From: Rodentibacter caecimuris
GTDB lineage: Bacteria; Pseudomonadota; Gammaproteobacteria; Enterobacterales; Pasteurellaceae
Length of the DNA: 64,000 nucleotides
Reading direction: 5' to 3'
NCBI GenBank assembly: GCA_001998905.1
Contig: MLAA01000010.1
Location: forward strand, 1 to 64,000
Shown: positions 49,647 through 60,735 of the stretch, one piece after another
How positions within the stretch are numbered: the stretch's first letter is position 1
Layout: every line of letters starts with the position of its first letter
Program-made: the position numbers and the translations under genes
The notes under the pieces: model-generated
The model's database searches: none
Told to the model about the DNA's origin: nothing
The model's input: the letters and a program-made list of their open reading frames with translations, nothing else

Positions 49647-50542
49647 TGAATACTTATCAATTATCAACAGCACATTTACAAGCAAAGAAATATCGACCAC
49701 TACGCTTTCCTTGCCCAGCAAAACTTAATTTGTTTCTATATATCAACGGTAAATTGGAAAACGGTTATCATGAATTACAAACCTTATTTCAATTTTTAGA
49801 TTTCGGTGATTGGCTCACAATCGAACCAACCAATGACGGAAAAATTTGTTTAACCCCTGATATCAAAGGTATACCATTAGAACAGAACTTAATTTACCGT
49901 GCGGCAAGATTATTACAACAGCACACTAAAACATCACAAGGCGTAAAAATTACTCTAGATAAGATTATGCCAATGGGCGGCGGAATTGGTGGAGGCTCCT
50001 CTAATGCAGCAACCACATTGGTGGCATTAAATTATTTATGGAATACAAATTTATCTCTTACAACGCTTGCGCAACTCGGTTTGAAATTAGGTGCCGATGT
50101 ACCGGTTTTTGTCCAAGGGAAAGCAGCCTTTGCAGAAGGTGTTGGTGAAAAAATGACTCCCTGTACTCCTGAACAAAAATGGTATGTAGTATTAAAACCC
50201 AATGTTTCCATATCAACTGCTACTATTTTTAACGACCCTAATTTACCACGTAATACAGCTAAAAAGACGTTATCTGAATTATTAACTCAAAAATACACAA
50301 ATGATTGTCAAAAAATTGTTATAAATCATTATCCGCAGGTTGAACAAGCCCTTAACTGGTTGCTAAAATATGCACCGGCCAGATTAACGGGAACTGGTGC
50401 TTGCGTATTTGCCGAGTTTACTGATGAACAATCGGCGCAAGCAGTTTTTAGCCAAAAGCCCGAACATTTTTTCGGGTTTATAGCGCAAGGATTAAATGTT
50501 TCTCCTTTACATTTAATGCTAAACCAACTTTCTATCACTTAA
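49646..50542 (+). CDS. ispE: 4-diphosphocytidyl-2-C-methyl-D-erythritol kinase
   Basis: IspE phosphorylates an intermediate of the non-mevalonate isoprenoid pathway. The 298-residue GHMP kinase shows [13 protein letters not shown] at the start, the ATP-binding motif [17 protein letters not shown] (about 109-125) and the C-terminal [13 protein letters not shown]. It overlaps lolB and lies 31 bp before prs. Confidence 0.96.
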   Translation: MNTYQLSTAHLQAKKYRPLRFPCPAKLNLFLYINGKLENGYHELQTLFQFLDFGDWLTIEPTNDGKICLTPDIKGIPLEQNLIYRAARLLQQHTKTSQGVKITLDKIMPMGGGIGGGSSNAATTLVALNYLWNTNLSLTTLAQLGLKLGADVPVFVQGKAAFAEGVGEKMTPCTPEQKWYVVLKPNVSISTATIFNDPNLPRNTAKKTLSELLTQKYTNDCQKIVINHYPQVEQALNWLLKYAPARLTGTGACVFAEFTDEQSAQAVFSQKPEHFFGFIAQGLNVSPLHLMLNQLSIT

Positions 50543-50573
50543 TTTTTATTACAATCTACACCTGAGGTCAAAA

Positions 50574-51521
50574 ATGCCTGACATAAAACTCTTCGCGGGA
50601 AATGCAACGCCTGAACTTGCTAAACGAATTTCCGAACGTCTTTACCTTTCATTAGGTGATGCTACCGTAGGTCGTTTCAGCGATGGTGAAATTCAAGTTC
50701 AGATAAACGAAAACGTGCGTGGAAGCGATGTATTTATTATCCAATCTACTTGTGCTCCAACCAATGACAACCTAATGGAATTGATTGTAATGGTAGATGC
50801 CTTACGTCGTGCATCCGCAGGACGCATTACTGCCGTTATTCCTTACTTCGGTTATGCCCGCCAAGATCGCCGAGTGCGCTCCGCCCGCGTCCCAATTACC
50901 GCAAAAGTGATTGCAGATATGCTAACAACTGTCGGTATCGATCGCGTGTTAACTTGCGACTTACACGCAGAGCAAATTCAGGGGTTCTTTGACGTTCCTG
51001 TTGATAACGTATTTGGTTCACCAGTGCTTATTCACGATATTTTGAAAAAACCGGATTTGGATAATCCGATCGTCGTATCTCCAGATATCGGTGGTGTTGT
51101 GCGAGCTCGTGCTGTTGCGAAATTACTCAACGATACGGATATGGCCATTATCGATAAACGCCGCCCTAAAGCCAATGTTGCACAAGTCATGCATATTATT
51201 GGTGATGTTGCCGGCCGTGATTGTATTTTAGTCGATGATATGATTGATACAGGCGGTACTCTGTGCAAGGCTGCAGAAGCACTGAAAGAACGTGGTGCTA
51301 AACGAGTTTTTGCCTATGCAACTCATGCAGTATTCTCAGGTTCCGCAGCTAAAAATATTGCAAGTGACGCTTTGGATGAAATCGTAGTTACGGACACTAT
51401 TCCACTCTCACCAGAAATTAAAGCGATTGGCAAAGTTAGAACCTTAACACTTTCCACAATGCTTGCGGAAGCGATTCGTAGAATCAGCAATGAAGAATCT
51501 ATTTCTGCCATGTTTAGCTAA
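50574..51521 (+). CDS. prs: Ribose-phosphate pyrophosphokinase
   Basis: Prs makes PRPP from ribose 5-phosphate and ATP for purine, pyrimidine, His, Trp and NAD synthesis. The 315-residue protein begins [19 protein letters not shown] and shows [16 protein letters not shown] (ATP-binding) and the PRPP-binding [15 protein letters not shown] near residue 218. It closes the ygiM-cca-lolB-ispE-prs series. Confidence 0.98.
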   Translation: MPDIKLFAGNATPELAKRISERLYLSLGDATVGRFSDGEIQVQINENVRGSDVFIIQSTCAPTNDNLMELIVMVDALRRASAGRITAVIPYFGYARQDRRVRSARVPITAKVIADMLTTVGIDRVLTCDLHAEQIQGFFDVPVDNVFGSPVLIHDILKKPDLDNPIVVSPDIGGVVRARAVAKLLNDTDMAIIDKRRPKANVAQVMHIIGDVAGRDCILVDDMIDTGGTLCKAAEALKERGAKRVFAYATHAVFSGSAAKNIASDALDEIVVTDTIPLSPEIKAIGKVRTLTLSTMLAEAIRRISNEESISAMFS

Positions 51522-51570
51522 AACAACCCATTGTCATTACGCTGAATTACGCTGATATCTGAAACCAAGT

Positions 51571-51600
51571 AAATGAGGCTCAATATATTGAGCCTCATTT
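51571..51600. terminator. Perfect palindromic hairpin after prs
   Basis: A 30-base perfect palindrome, with 15-base arms around a TATA centre, lies 49 bases after the prs stop. The strong stem ends AAATGAGGCTC/GAGCCTCATTT. It should terminate prs, although the T tract is only three bases. Confidence 0.75.
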
Positions 51601-51734
51601 AACAATACACTATTTCGCCCTTTGCTAATAAAAACGACTTATAAAAACTGTTTTTTGTTTCGTATACATTCCTCATAATAGTGAAAATTCTGACCGCACT
51701 TTATCTGATTAAAATTTAAAAAAACAAAATTAAG

Positions 51735-51766
51735 CTTATTTAAAAATTAGCTTATTTTTAAATAAG
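51735..51766. repeat. AT-rich inverted repeat upstream of nrdA
   Basis: Perfect 13-base arms CTTATTTAAAAAT/ATTTTTAAATAAG flank a 6-base spacer, 39 bases upstream of the nrdA -35. The sequence has almost no GC. It may be a protein-binding or melting element; no role is assigned. Confidence 0.6.
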
Positions 51767-51804
51767 TTATTCAATGTCAATATTTCAAAGTAAAAATATA
51801 TCAC

Positions 51805-51833
51805 TTGAACTTTATCAATTAACACATTATCTT
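51805..51833 (+). promoter_or_regulatory. nrdA promoter
   Basis: -35 TTGAAC (51805-51810) and -10 TATCTT (51828-51833) are separated by exactly 17 bp. The -10 lies inside the first NrdR box. Confidence 0.75.
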
Positions 51834-51868
51834 GTGCAACATTATTTCAATAACACAATATATTGTGT
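51822..51868 (+). promoter_or_regulatory. Tandem NrdR boxes over the nrdA promoter
   Basis: Box 1 ACACATTATCTTGTGC (51822-51837) and box 2 ACACAATATATTGTGT (51853-51868, a perfect palindrome) start 31 bp apart, close to three helical turns. This is the normal geometry for the NrdR-ATP/dATP repressor of ribonucleotide reductase genes. Box 1 covers the -10 and box 2 the start region. Confidence 0.9.
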
Positions 51869-51914
51869 TTCTGCTCCATTCTATATTCGCAATCAATAAA
51901 TAGGCTAACGACTT

Positions 51915-54185
51915 ATGAATAAAGCATTAATGGTCACAAAACGTGACGGTAAATTAGAACCCATTAATCTGGATAAAATTCACCGCGTAATCACTTGGGC
52001 GGCAGAGGGTTTGGATAATGTATCCGTCTCTCAAGTCGAATTACGTTCTCATATTCAGTTCTACGAAGGGATTCGTACTTCCGATATTCACGAAACGATC
52101 ATTAAAGCTGCGGCTGACTTAATTAGTAAAGATACACCAGACTATCAATATCTGGCAGCTCGATTAGCGGTATTTCATTTACGCAAAAAAGCCTATGGAC
52201 ACTTTGATCCTCCTCGTTTATACGATCACGTTAAAAAACTTGTGCGTATGGGTAAATACGACGAATCTTTGCTAGAAGATTATTCCCGTGAAGAATGGGA
52301 CGAAATGGATAATTATTTGGATCACTGGCGCGATATGACATTTTCTTATGCTGCCGTGAAACAGCTTGAAGGAAAATATTTAGTACAAAATAGGGTAACA
52401 GGAGAAATTTATGAATCTGCACAATTCCTCTATCTATTAGTTGCCGCGAGTTTATTTTCAAAATACCCAGTAGAAACCCGGCTGAATTATGTTCGTCGTT
52501 TTTATGATGCGACATCCACTTTCAAAATCTCATTGCCAACACCGATTATGGCAGGAGTCCGTACACCGACGCGTCAATTCAGCTCCTGCGTACTCATAGA
52601 ATGCGACGATAGTCTGGACTCTATTAACGCTACTGCTTCATCAATTGTAAAATATGTATCACAACGTGCCGGAATCGGCATCAATGCAGGTGCAATCCGT
52701 GCATTAGGCAGTCCAATTCGAGGGGGTGAAGCCTTTCATACCGGTTGTATTCCATTTTATAAATACTTCCAAACTGCCGTAAAATCCTGTTCTCAAGGTG
52801 GAGTTCGTGGCGGTGCCGCTACGGTGTATTATCCGCTTTGGCATCTGGAAGTAGAAAGTTTGCTAGTATTAAAAAATAACCGGGGTGTAGAAGATAACCG
52901 AGTTCGTCATATGGACTACGGTGTTCAACTCAATAAATTAATGTATCAACGTCTAATTAAAGGTGGGGATATTACTTTATTTAGCCCATCGGATGTACCA
53001 GGACTTTATGAAGCATTTTTTGCTGATCAAGATAAATTTGAAAAACTTTATCTACAATACGAACAAAATCCAAGTATTCGCAAAAGGGCAGTCAAAGCGG
53101 TAGAACTTTTCTCTCTACTTATGCAAGAACGCGCTTCGACAGGTCGAATCTATATTCAAAATGTTGATCATTGCAATACCCATTCGCCATTTGATCCGCA
53201 AGTTGCGCCAATTCGTCAATCCAATCTCTGTTTGGAAATCGCATTGCCGACTAAACCATTACAGTACTTTCACGATGAAAACGGTGAAATTGCGCTTTGT
53301 ACCTTATCTGCATTTAATTTAGGTAAATTAGAGAATCTTGATGAATTGGAAGGGCTATCCGATTTAGCCGTACGCGCTCTAGATGCACTATTGGATTATC
53401 AAGATTATCCTGTAGCAGCAGCAAAACGCAGTTCCTTAAAGCGTCGCTCTTTGGGAATTGGAGTCATTAATTATGCCTATTATCTTGCTAAAAACGGTGT
53501 GTGTTATTCAGATGGAAGCGCAAATGATCTGACACACCGTACTTTTGAAGCGGTTCAATATTATCTATTAAAAGCCTCCATGAATTTAGCCAAAGAATTA
53601 GGTGCTTGCGAATATTTCAATGAAACCACTTATGCGAAAGGAATTTTGCCAATCGATACCTATAAGAAAGATATCGATAATTTAACTCAAGAACCATTAC
53701 ATTATGATTGGGAAAGTTTACGAGCAGAAATTAAAGAATTTGGACTACGCAATTCAACATTAACCGCTTTAATGCCGTCGGAAACATCATCGCAAATATC
53801 TAATGCGACTAATGGTATAGAGCCACCTCGCGGACATATCAGTATCAAAGCGTCAAAAGATGGAATTCTAAAACAAGTCGTACCGGATTATGAAAACTTA
53901 AGTGATAATTATGAACTACTGTGGGATATTCCAAATAATGATGGTTATTTGCATTTAGTCGGTATTATGCAAAAATTCGTTGACCAAGCTATCTCAGCAA
54001 ATACGAATTATGATCCTTCTCGTTTTGAGGACGGGAAAGTACCAATGAAGGTGTTACTGAAAGATTTACTTACGGCTTATAAATACGGCTTAAAAACACT
54101 GTACTATCAAAATACTCGAGACGGTGCAGAAGATGCCCAAGAAGATCTTGATGAGGGATGTGCTGGCGGAGCTTGTAAAATTTAA
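51915..54185 (+). CDS. nrdA: Class Ia ribonucleotide reductase, alpha subunit
   Basis: NrdA reduces ribonucleoside diphosphates. The 756-residue protein has an N-terminal ATP-cone (VTKRDGKLEPINLDKIHRVI), the first active-site Cys in FSSCVLIECDD, the radical/active-site set in NLCLEIALPT and the C-terminal redox pair in GCAGGACKI. Its partner nrdB is not adjacent: purA and fbp lie between. It is controlled by the NrdR boxes upstream. Confidence 0.97.
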   Translation: MNKALMVTKRDGKLEPINLDKIHRVITWAAEGLDNVSVSQVELRSHIQFYEGIRTSDIHETIIKAAADLISKDTPDYQYLAARLAVFHLRKKAYGHFDPPRLYDHVKKLVRMGKYDESLLEDYSREEWDEMDNYLDHWRDMTFSYAAVKQLEGKYLVQNRVTGEIYESAQFLYLLVAASLFSKYPVETRLNYVRRFYDATSTFKISLPTPIMAGVRTPTRQFSSCVLIECDDSLDSINATASSIVKYVSQRAGIGINAGAIRALGSPIRGGEAFHTGCIPFYKYFQTAVKSCSQGGVRGGAATVYYPLWHLEVESLLVLKNNRGVEDNRVRHMDYGVQLNKLMYQRLIKGGDITLFSPSDVPGLYEAFFADQDKFEKLYLQYEQNPSIRKRAVKAVELFSLLMQERASTGRIYIQNVDHCNTHSPFDPQVAPIRQSNLCLEIALPTKPLQYFHDENGEIALCTLSAFNLGKLENLDELEGLSDLAVRALDALLDYQDYPVAAAKRSSLKRRSLGIGVINYAYYLAKNGVCYSDGSANDLTHRTFEAVQYYLLKASMNLAKELGACEYFNETTYAKGILPIDTYKKDIDNLTQEPLHYDWESLRAEIKEFGLRNSTLTALMPSETSSQISNATNGIEPPRGHISIKASKDGILKQVVPDYENLSDNYELLWDIPNNDGYLHLVGIMQKFVDQAISANTNYDPSRFEDGKVPMKVLLKDLLTAYKYGLKTLYYQNTRDGAEDAQEDLDEGCAGGACKI

Positions 54186-54242
54186 TCCGTGTTTTTTAGT
54201 ACAGTCAAAGCAATATTACGCACTAAACTTATAATAATTCCT

Positions 54243-54269
54243 AAAGACGCCCAGTTTGGCGTCTTTTTT
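54243..54269 (+). terminator. nrdA terminator
   Basis: A perfect 9-bp stem AAAGACGCC/GGCGTCTTT with a 6-base loop is followed by a T run, 58 bases after the nrdA stop. It makes read-through to purA and nrdB unlikely. Confidence 0.9.
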
Positions 54270-54428
54270 ATAATGATGAAATCACGAGATAAATCTTCAT
54301 TGCATTTCACTCTGCCCGATGCTAATTTCAAATAGAATAACGATGCCTTGCTGCCGTATTATATCCGCTTGATTTCTATATTTTCATAATAACGGTAGCT
54401 TTTTTGACCGCACTTTTCTATTTTTAAA

Positions 54429-54457
54429 TTGAGATTATTTACAGAAAATAGTAAAGT
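54429..54457 (+). promoter_or_regulatory. purA promoter
   Basis: -35 TTGAGA (54429-54434) and -10 TAAAGT (54452-54457) with a 17-bp spacer lie 50 bases before purA. No PurR-type operator was seen. The rest of the nrdA-purA interval holds only the terminator and an uptake word (54407-54415). Confidence 0.55.
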
Positions 54458-54495
54458 AGCCGACTGTTTGTTTAATTCTTTCTAAATCAGGCTAA

Positions 54496-55806
<1,311 letters not shown>

Positions 55807-55819
55807 AACTTACCTAAAA

Positions 55820-55852
55820 AATAACCGCACTTTTCCGTTAAGTGCGGTTATT
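55820..55852 (+). terminator. purA terminator built from paired uptake sequences
   Basis: Two inverted copies of the uptake core (55824-55832 and 55840-55848) form a perfect 13-bp stem with a 7-base loop, 13 bases after the purA stop. Inverted uptake-sequence pairs are known to serve as terminators in Haemophilus. Confidence 0.85.
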
Positions 55853-56030
55853 CTCATAAAAATACTATTACACCATTCATATAAAAATACAAATGAATGA
55901 AAAATCGTTTTCTCTTCACTTCAAGCCTGATCCAAATAACGATGACCTTGGCATATTCTCCCAGCATAAAATAATCATACAACTGACTGAATTCGATAAA
56001 TTTAACTTGAAATATAATAGCTTAAATTAA

Positions 56031-56091
56031 TGTGACCAATCTCTCAATATTGATATTTTTTTGAGAGAGATAAGGTGTAATCTTTTATAAT
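56031..56091 (+). promoter_or_regulatory. fbp control region: CRP-like site, hairpin and promoter
   Basis: TGTGA-N6-TCTCA (56031-56046) matches nine of ten CRP core positions. It overlaps an 8-bp inverted repeat TCTCTCAA/TTGAGAGA (56040-56047 and 56061-56068). A -10 TATAAT lies at 56086-56091 with TTGAGA 19 bp upstream, which places the CRP centre near -60, a class I position. A second TATAAT sits upstream at 56013-56018. Confidence 0.45.
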
Positions 56092-56122
56092 TAAATGGCT
56101 TTTTCATTACAAAGGAACAATT

Positions 56123-57124
56123 ATGAAAACCTTAAGTGAGTTTATTGTCGAACGTCAAGCCGAATACCCAAATGCAAAAGGAGAACTCAGCGGCATTCTT
56201 TCTTCATTACGATTATTAGCTAAAATTATTCATCGAGATATAAACAAAGCAGGTCTAACAAATATTCTGGGACAATCCGGTATCGAAAATGTACAAGGTG
56301 AAAGCCAAATGAAATTGGATCTTTTTGCCCATAACACAATGAAAGCTGCTCTAATGGCAAGAGAGGAAGTTGCAGGTTTCGCCTCCGAAGAAGAAGAATC
56401 GTTCATTGCTTTTGATACAGAGCGCGGACGAAATGCCAAATATATCATTCTAACTGATCCTCTTGACGGTTCATCCAATATTGATGTTAATGTGTCTGTT
56501 GGAACCATTTTTTCAATTTATCGCCGTATCTCACCTATCGGCTCTCCTGTTACACTTGAAGATTTTATGCAACCTGGTAATAAACAAGTTGCTGCTGGCT
56601 ATATTGTTTACGGCTCCTCAACAATGCTCGTTTATACTACTGGGCATGGCGTCAACGGCTTTACTTATGACCCTTCTATCGGTACATTTTGCCTCTCCCA
56701 TGAAAATATCAAAATTCCCTCAAACGGAAAAATTTATTCGATAAATGAAGGGCAATATTTAAAATTTCCGCTAGGCGTCAAAAAATACATTAAATATTGT
56801 CAAGAAATGGATAGTCAGACTCAACGCCCTTATGCTTCAAGATATATCGGTTCACTAGTAGCAGATTTCCATCGAAATATGTTAAAAGGTGGCATTTATA
56901 TTTATCCTAGTGCAACAAATTATCCGGCCGGCAAACTACGTTTATTATACGAAGGCAACCCAATGGCATTCCTTGCCGAACAAGCAGGCGGTATTGCCTC
57001 GGACGGCTATCGACGCATTTTAGATATTCAACCGACTGAATTACATCAACGTGTACCGTTATTTATCGGTTCAAAAGAAATGGTTGAAAAGGCACAAGAA
57101 ATGATGATTGAATTCAAAGAATAA
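56123..57124 (+). CDS. fbp: Fructose-1,6-bisphosphatase, class I
   Basis: Fbp hydrolyses fructose 1,6-bisphosphate in gluconeogenesis. The 333-residue protein has the metal-binding [25 protein letters not shown] block (about 112-136) and [21 protein letters not shown] with the substrate-contacting residues near 275. The length matches E. coli Fbp. It lies between purA and nrdB with its own promoter and terminator. Confidence 0.98.
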   Translation: MKTLSEFIVERQAEYPNAKGELSGILSSLRLLAKIIHRDINKAGLTNILGQSGIENVQGESQMKLDLFAHNTMKAALMAREEVAGFASEEEESFIAFDTERGRNAKYIILTDPLDGSSNIDVNVSVGTIFSIYRRISPIGSPVTLEDFMQPGNKQVAAGYIVYGSSTMLVYTTGHGVNGFTYDPSIGTFCLSHENIKIPSNGKIYSINEGQYLKFPLGVKKYIKYCQEMDSQTQRPYASRYIGSLVADFHRNMLKGGIYIYPSATNYPAGKLRLLYEGNPMAFLAEQAGGIASDGYRRILDIQPTELHQRVPLFIGSKEMVEKAQEMMIEFKE

Positions 57125-57144
57125 ACGTCTTTACAGAATAAAAA

Positions 57145-57173
57145 AACACCAAAAGTGTGATCCTTTTGGTGTT
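57145..57173 (+). terminator. fbp terminator
   Basis: A perfect 11-bp stem AACACCAAAAG/CTTTTGGTGTT with a 7-base loop is followed by a T run, 21 bases after the fbp stop. A separate promoter is therefore needed for nrdB; possible -35/-10 pairs lie at about 57200-57256, none outstanding. Confidence 0.9.
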
Positions 57174-57285
57174 TTTTTATTTGTTTTACCTTTTTCATTG
57201 AACGTTTCTAACAATAAAAATACTTTACTTTTTCAGTCGGCTTTAGGGTAAAATAAGATAAATTTAATTGTTAAGGAAAAAAATT

Positions 57286-58416
57286 ATGGCATATACTACT
57301 TTCTCCCAAACCAAGAATGATCAACTCAAAGAACCAATGTTCTTTGGGCAAAACGTTAATGTTGCCCGTTACGATCAACAAAAATACGAAACTTTTGAAA
57401 AATTGATTGAGAAGCAATTATCATTTTTCTGGCGACCGGAAGAAGTAGACGTATCCCAAGATCGTATTGACTACGCTGCCCTACCTGAGCATGAAAAACA
57501 TATCTTTATTAGCAATTTAAAATATCAAACACTATTAGACTCGATTCAAGGTAGAAGCCCAAACGTAGCATTACTACCGCTAGTATCTATTCCGGAGCTG
57601 GAAACTTGGATTGAAACTTGGACTTTTTCCGAAACTATTCATTCTCGCTCCTACACCCATATTATCCGTAATATAGTCAATGATCCGTCCATCGTTTTTG
57701 ATGACATCGTTACAAATGAAGAAATCATTAAGCGAGCTAAAGATATTTCCTCTTATTATGATGATTTGATCAGAGACAGCCAGCTTTACGGTTTATATGG
57801 TGAAGGCACCTATCAGGTGGATGGAAAAGAATGTGCTGTTACCCTACGAAACTTAAAACGCCAACTTTATCTCTGTTTAATGAGTGTCAATGCGCTTGAA
57901 GCAATTCGTTTTTATGTTTCCTTTGCTTGTTCTTTTGCATTTGCTGAACGCAAACTAATGGAAGGCAATGCTAAAATCATCAAATTCATTGCCCGTGATG
58001 AAGCCTTACACTTAACAGGAACACAGCATATTTTAAATATTATGGCATCAGGACAAGATGATCCAGAAATGGCTGAAATAGCAGAGGAATGCAAACAAGA
58101 AGCCTATGATTTATTTGTGGCGGCGGCTGAACAAGAAAAAGAATGGGCAGACTATCTATTTAAAGACGGCTCAATGATCGGTTTAAACCGTGATATTTTG
58201 GTGCAATACGTTGAATATATCACCAATATCCGTATGCAAGCAGTAGGTTTGCCTTTACCATTCCAAGCTCGTTCTAACCCTATCCCATGGATTAATGCAT
58301 GGCTAGTCTCTGACAATGTACAAGTTGCTCCGCAAGAAGTAGAAGTCAGCTCTTACCTAGTCGGTCAAATTGATTCTAAGGTAGATACCAAAGACTTTGG
58401 AGATTTTGACCTGTAA
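57286..58416 (+). CDS. nrdB: Class Ia ribonucleotide reductase, beta subunit
   Basis: NrdB holds the diiron-tyrosyl radical cofactor used by NrdA. With the ATG at 57286 (AAGGA upstream) the protein has 376 residues. Iron ligands are visible in [15 protein letters not shown] and [16 protein letters not shown], and the C-terminal tail ends in an acidic/hydrophobic peptide ([10 protein letters not shown]) that docks to NrdA. A TTG 18 bases upstream is a less likely start. It is separated from nrdA by purA and fbp, and no NrdR box is seen before it. Confidence 0.97.
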   Translation: MAYTTFSQTKNDQLKEPMFFGQNVNVARYDQQKYETFEKLIEKQLSFFWRPEEVDVSQDRIDYAALPEHEKHIFISNLKYQTLLDSIQGRSPNVALLPLVSIPELETWIETWTFSETIHSRSYTHIIRNIVNDPSIVFDDIVTNEEIIKRAKDISSYYDDLIRDSQLYGLYGEGTYQVDGKECAVTLRNLKRQLYLCLMSVNALEAIRFYVSFACSFAFAERKLMEGNAKIIKFIARDEALHLTGTQHILNIMASGQDDPEMAEIAEECKQEAYDLFVAAAEQEKEWADYLFKDGSMIGLNRDILVQYVEYITNIRMQAVGLPLPFQARSNPIPWINAWLVSDNVQVAPQEVEVSSYLVGQIDSKVDTKDFGDFDL

Positions 58417-58455
58417 CTATATGAAATAATAAAGTTTCTACAACTCATAATAGAT

Positions 58456-58479
58456 AAGGACACTACTTATGGTGTCCTT
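58456..58479 (+). terminator. Probable nrdB terminator
   Basis: An 8-bp stem AAGGACAC/GTGTCCTT with an 8-base loop lies 40 bases after the nrdB stop. The T tract is weak (TTAATTAAT). Confidence 0.55.
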
Positions 58480-58722
58480 AATTAATATACTAGAAGTCTT
58501 CATTTTCATTTAGTGCTTTCCTTCCTAAATTAAATCCTAATCTCTTTTCGCCAATTTGTGTAAATACCTATTTATAAGATAATACAACCAGATACTAAAG
58601 TAATATAGCTGGAATTAAAAAACACATCAAAGAAATTAACAATACTGATTCGGAACTAGTAGCAAGCAATGAATCGATCTATGATTGATTTTGATGAGCG
58701 ACTAAAATGATTAAGCATTAAG
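58480..58722. other. Non-coding stretch after nrdB
   Basis: No gene or structure is recognised in these 243 bases, which adjoin the glycosyltransferase remnant and may include further decayed sequence of it. Confidence 0.5.
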
Positions 58723-59019
58723 TTAAAATAGGCATTTATACAGAATGTAGAATAGTGCTAATTCTACATTCACTATGTAAATTGCACCATTGCCGATTAG
58801 GTTTCTACTACCCGTATTCATTGTTAAAAAGGTAAAAATAAATTCAGAATATTTATTTTTAAGATGTTCAACTTTACGCCAATGCTATTTGCTATCAACA
58901 AAAATAGAATGTTTGTATAGGAATGTTTGTGCTTGAATTGAAATAATTGCTTTTTCTAATGAATCTCTTCCGATAGTTGTAGTAATAGCCGCTACACATC
59001 TTGCTTGCAGTTTATCCCC
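58723..59019 (-). pseudogene. Remnant of a family 2 glycosyltransferase gene
   Basis: One minus-strand frame reads through about 99 codons with a single internal TAG. It contains CVAAITTTIGRDSLEKAIIS, IQAQTF, IFVDSK and MNTGSRNLIGNGAIYIVN, which resemble the N-terminal nucleotide-binding half of GT2 glycosyltransferases (beta strand, TTxGR, sIxaQT, then NtG/NG before the DxD region). There is no start codon with a ribosome binding site, the DxD part is absent, and stops surround it, so it is a decayed fragment. Attribution is by motif resemblance only. Confidence 0.6.
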
Positions 59020-59130
59020 TTATTAATTAATTGAAAAATATTTTTATTTCGTACAGGGAGAATTATACAAGAAATATCTCAGCATTAATATTCTCTACAT
59101 ATTTTACTTAAGCCATTTTATTTAACAAAA

Positions 59131-60009
59131 TCAATAATTTTTTGCTCGATTTGAACCTAAATAAATCGCAAATAACGTCAAGATTGTACCAAACCATTGT
59201 AATAAACTAATCGACTTATCAAGCCAAAAAGCATCAATAATAAGAGCAGCAATCGGTTCACTAAGCAACAGCAACCCGGTTAAACTTAAACTCAATTTTG
59301 GAATTGCATAGGCGATCAGTCCCCAAGCAATACATTGCATGACTACGCCATAAATAGCAATTAACCCTATATCTTTCATTGTTTTCGGATAAAGATTTTC
59401 TGCATTAAAAACTAAAGATGGTACTATCAGTACAACTGCTCCGCTTAAACTAATTATCCACATTAACGGAAACAGAGAAATAGGCTCGACTTGATGAGCT
59501 TGTCTAATCGTTGCCATTGAGCCAGCAAGACAAGCACCTGATAATAATCCAATAAAAATACCGTAATCACCTTTAATATTATGCTGTAATTCAGGTCCAG
59601 CAATAAGAAGCACACCGATAATCGCTAAAAAAAGACTGAAAATCTGAGTTTTACTCTGTTTTTCCTGGAAAAATAACCAACCGATTGCAGCTAAAAAGAA
59701 GATTTGTAAACTATTTAATAAAGTAGAAATACCCGGCCCAACAGCGTAGATACTTTCATGCCAAAATGCGAGATCAAAGGCAAGTAAAACACCAGCAAAT
59801 GCCGCCCAAACAATACTTTTATAATTATTGGGCAAAGATTTTCGATACAATCGAATTAATAGCCCAAAAATAATGCTAGAAATCAATAAACGCCAAAAAG
59901 CGATAGCATAAGCTCCGACAGGAACAAATTTAACAATCAAACTGCCTAATCCGAATAAAATGCAGCCAATAACTAGTAAAATTGCCGAGTGATGATTATC
60001 AATTTTCAT
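59131..60009 (-). CDS. EamA/DMT-family transporter
   Basis: The 292-residue protein has ten hydrophobic helices arranged as two EamA repeats (SLIVKFVPVGAYAIAFWRLL in the first; AGSMATIRQAHQVEPISLFPLMW and LSLTGLLLLSEPIAALIIDAFWL in the second). The substrate is unknown; the family exports amino acids and metabolites. It overlaps the end of the upstream HAD gene by 11 bp, so the two were once co-translated. Confidence 0.9.
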   Translation of the reverse strand: MKIDNHHSAILLVIGCILFGLGSLIVKFVPVGAYAIAFWRLLISSIIFGLLIRLYRKSLPNNYKSIVWAAFAGVLLAFDLAFWHESIYAVGPGISTLLNSLQIFFLAAIGWLFFQEKQSKTQIFSLFLAIIGVLLIAGPELQHNIKGDYGIFIGLLSGACLAGSMATIRQAHQVEPISLFPLMWIISLSGAVVLIVPSLVFNAENLYPKTMKDIGLIAIYGVVMQCIAWGLIAYAIPKLSLSLTGLLLLSEPIAALIIDAFWLDKSISLLQWFGTILTLFAIYLGSNRAKNY

Positions 60010-60666
60010 GTAACTTCCTAATAAGATTTAGAATATCCAACATATCCCGACCGATATGATCTGCGAGAGATTGATCTATATCCATTCTTTTTTCCTCATA
60101 ACCGATTAATTTCATCCCGGCACGTTTTGCAGCAAGCATACCAAAATAAGAATCTTCAATAGCGACTGAATATTCCTTCTTTACGCCTAATTTTGCCATA
60201 GTATAACGATAAATTTCTGGATTAGGTTTGCTTTCAGTGAATTGATTTCCACTAACAATCAAATCAAAATCATCAATAATATTGCAAGCAGTTAGAATTC
60301 GCTGAATATGAGGTAATGAAGAAGAAGAGGCTACTGCTAATTTAATGCCATTTTTCTTTGCATAAGTAATAATATGCTTAATATCCTGACGAAAAATGGT
60401 TATATAATCCAAATTATCAAAAATTTGATTAAAAAAATTAACATAACGTTCGGTAATTTCTTCAAGGGGCAATGTCGAGCCGGTCATACGTTGAATAATT
60501 TTAGGGATTTCTTTTAAAGACTTGCCAACCACTTCAGTATATTCTTCTCGGCTAATATGTTCCTGTCGTTCTTTTAATTCCCGAATAAGCCTTTCTGCAG
60601 CTTGAATTCTACATATTCGGTGTCAACAATTACACCATCCATATCAAAGATAATAGCTTGTAACAT
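59999..60666 (-). pseudogene. HAD-superfamily sugar-phosphatase/phosphoglucomutase-like gene with a frameshift
   Basis: A start at 60666 with GGGGA upstream encodes MLQAIIFDMDGVIVDTEYVEF, carrying the HAD nucleophile DxD, but this frame stops after about 31 codons. The rest of the protein (QAAERLIRELKERQEHISREEYTEVVGKSLKEIP, then SSSSLPHIQ, SKPNPEIYRYTMAKLG and AIEDSYFGMLAAKRAGM) continues in another frame. One missing base in GAATTC (60604-60609), probably a lost T, restores a full-length protein of about 222 residues. An intact-looking 177-residue frame (59999-60532) lacks the nucleophile and should be inactive. Confidence 0.85.
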
Positions 60667-60735
60667 TATTTTCCCCAATAGAAAAACGGTCAGATATAAA
60701 ATACATTAAAATCTGACCGCACTTTTATATACTGA

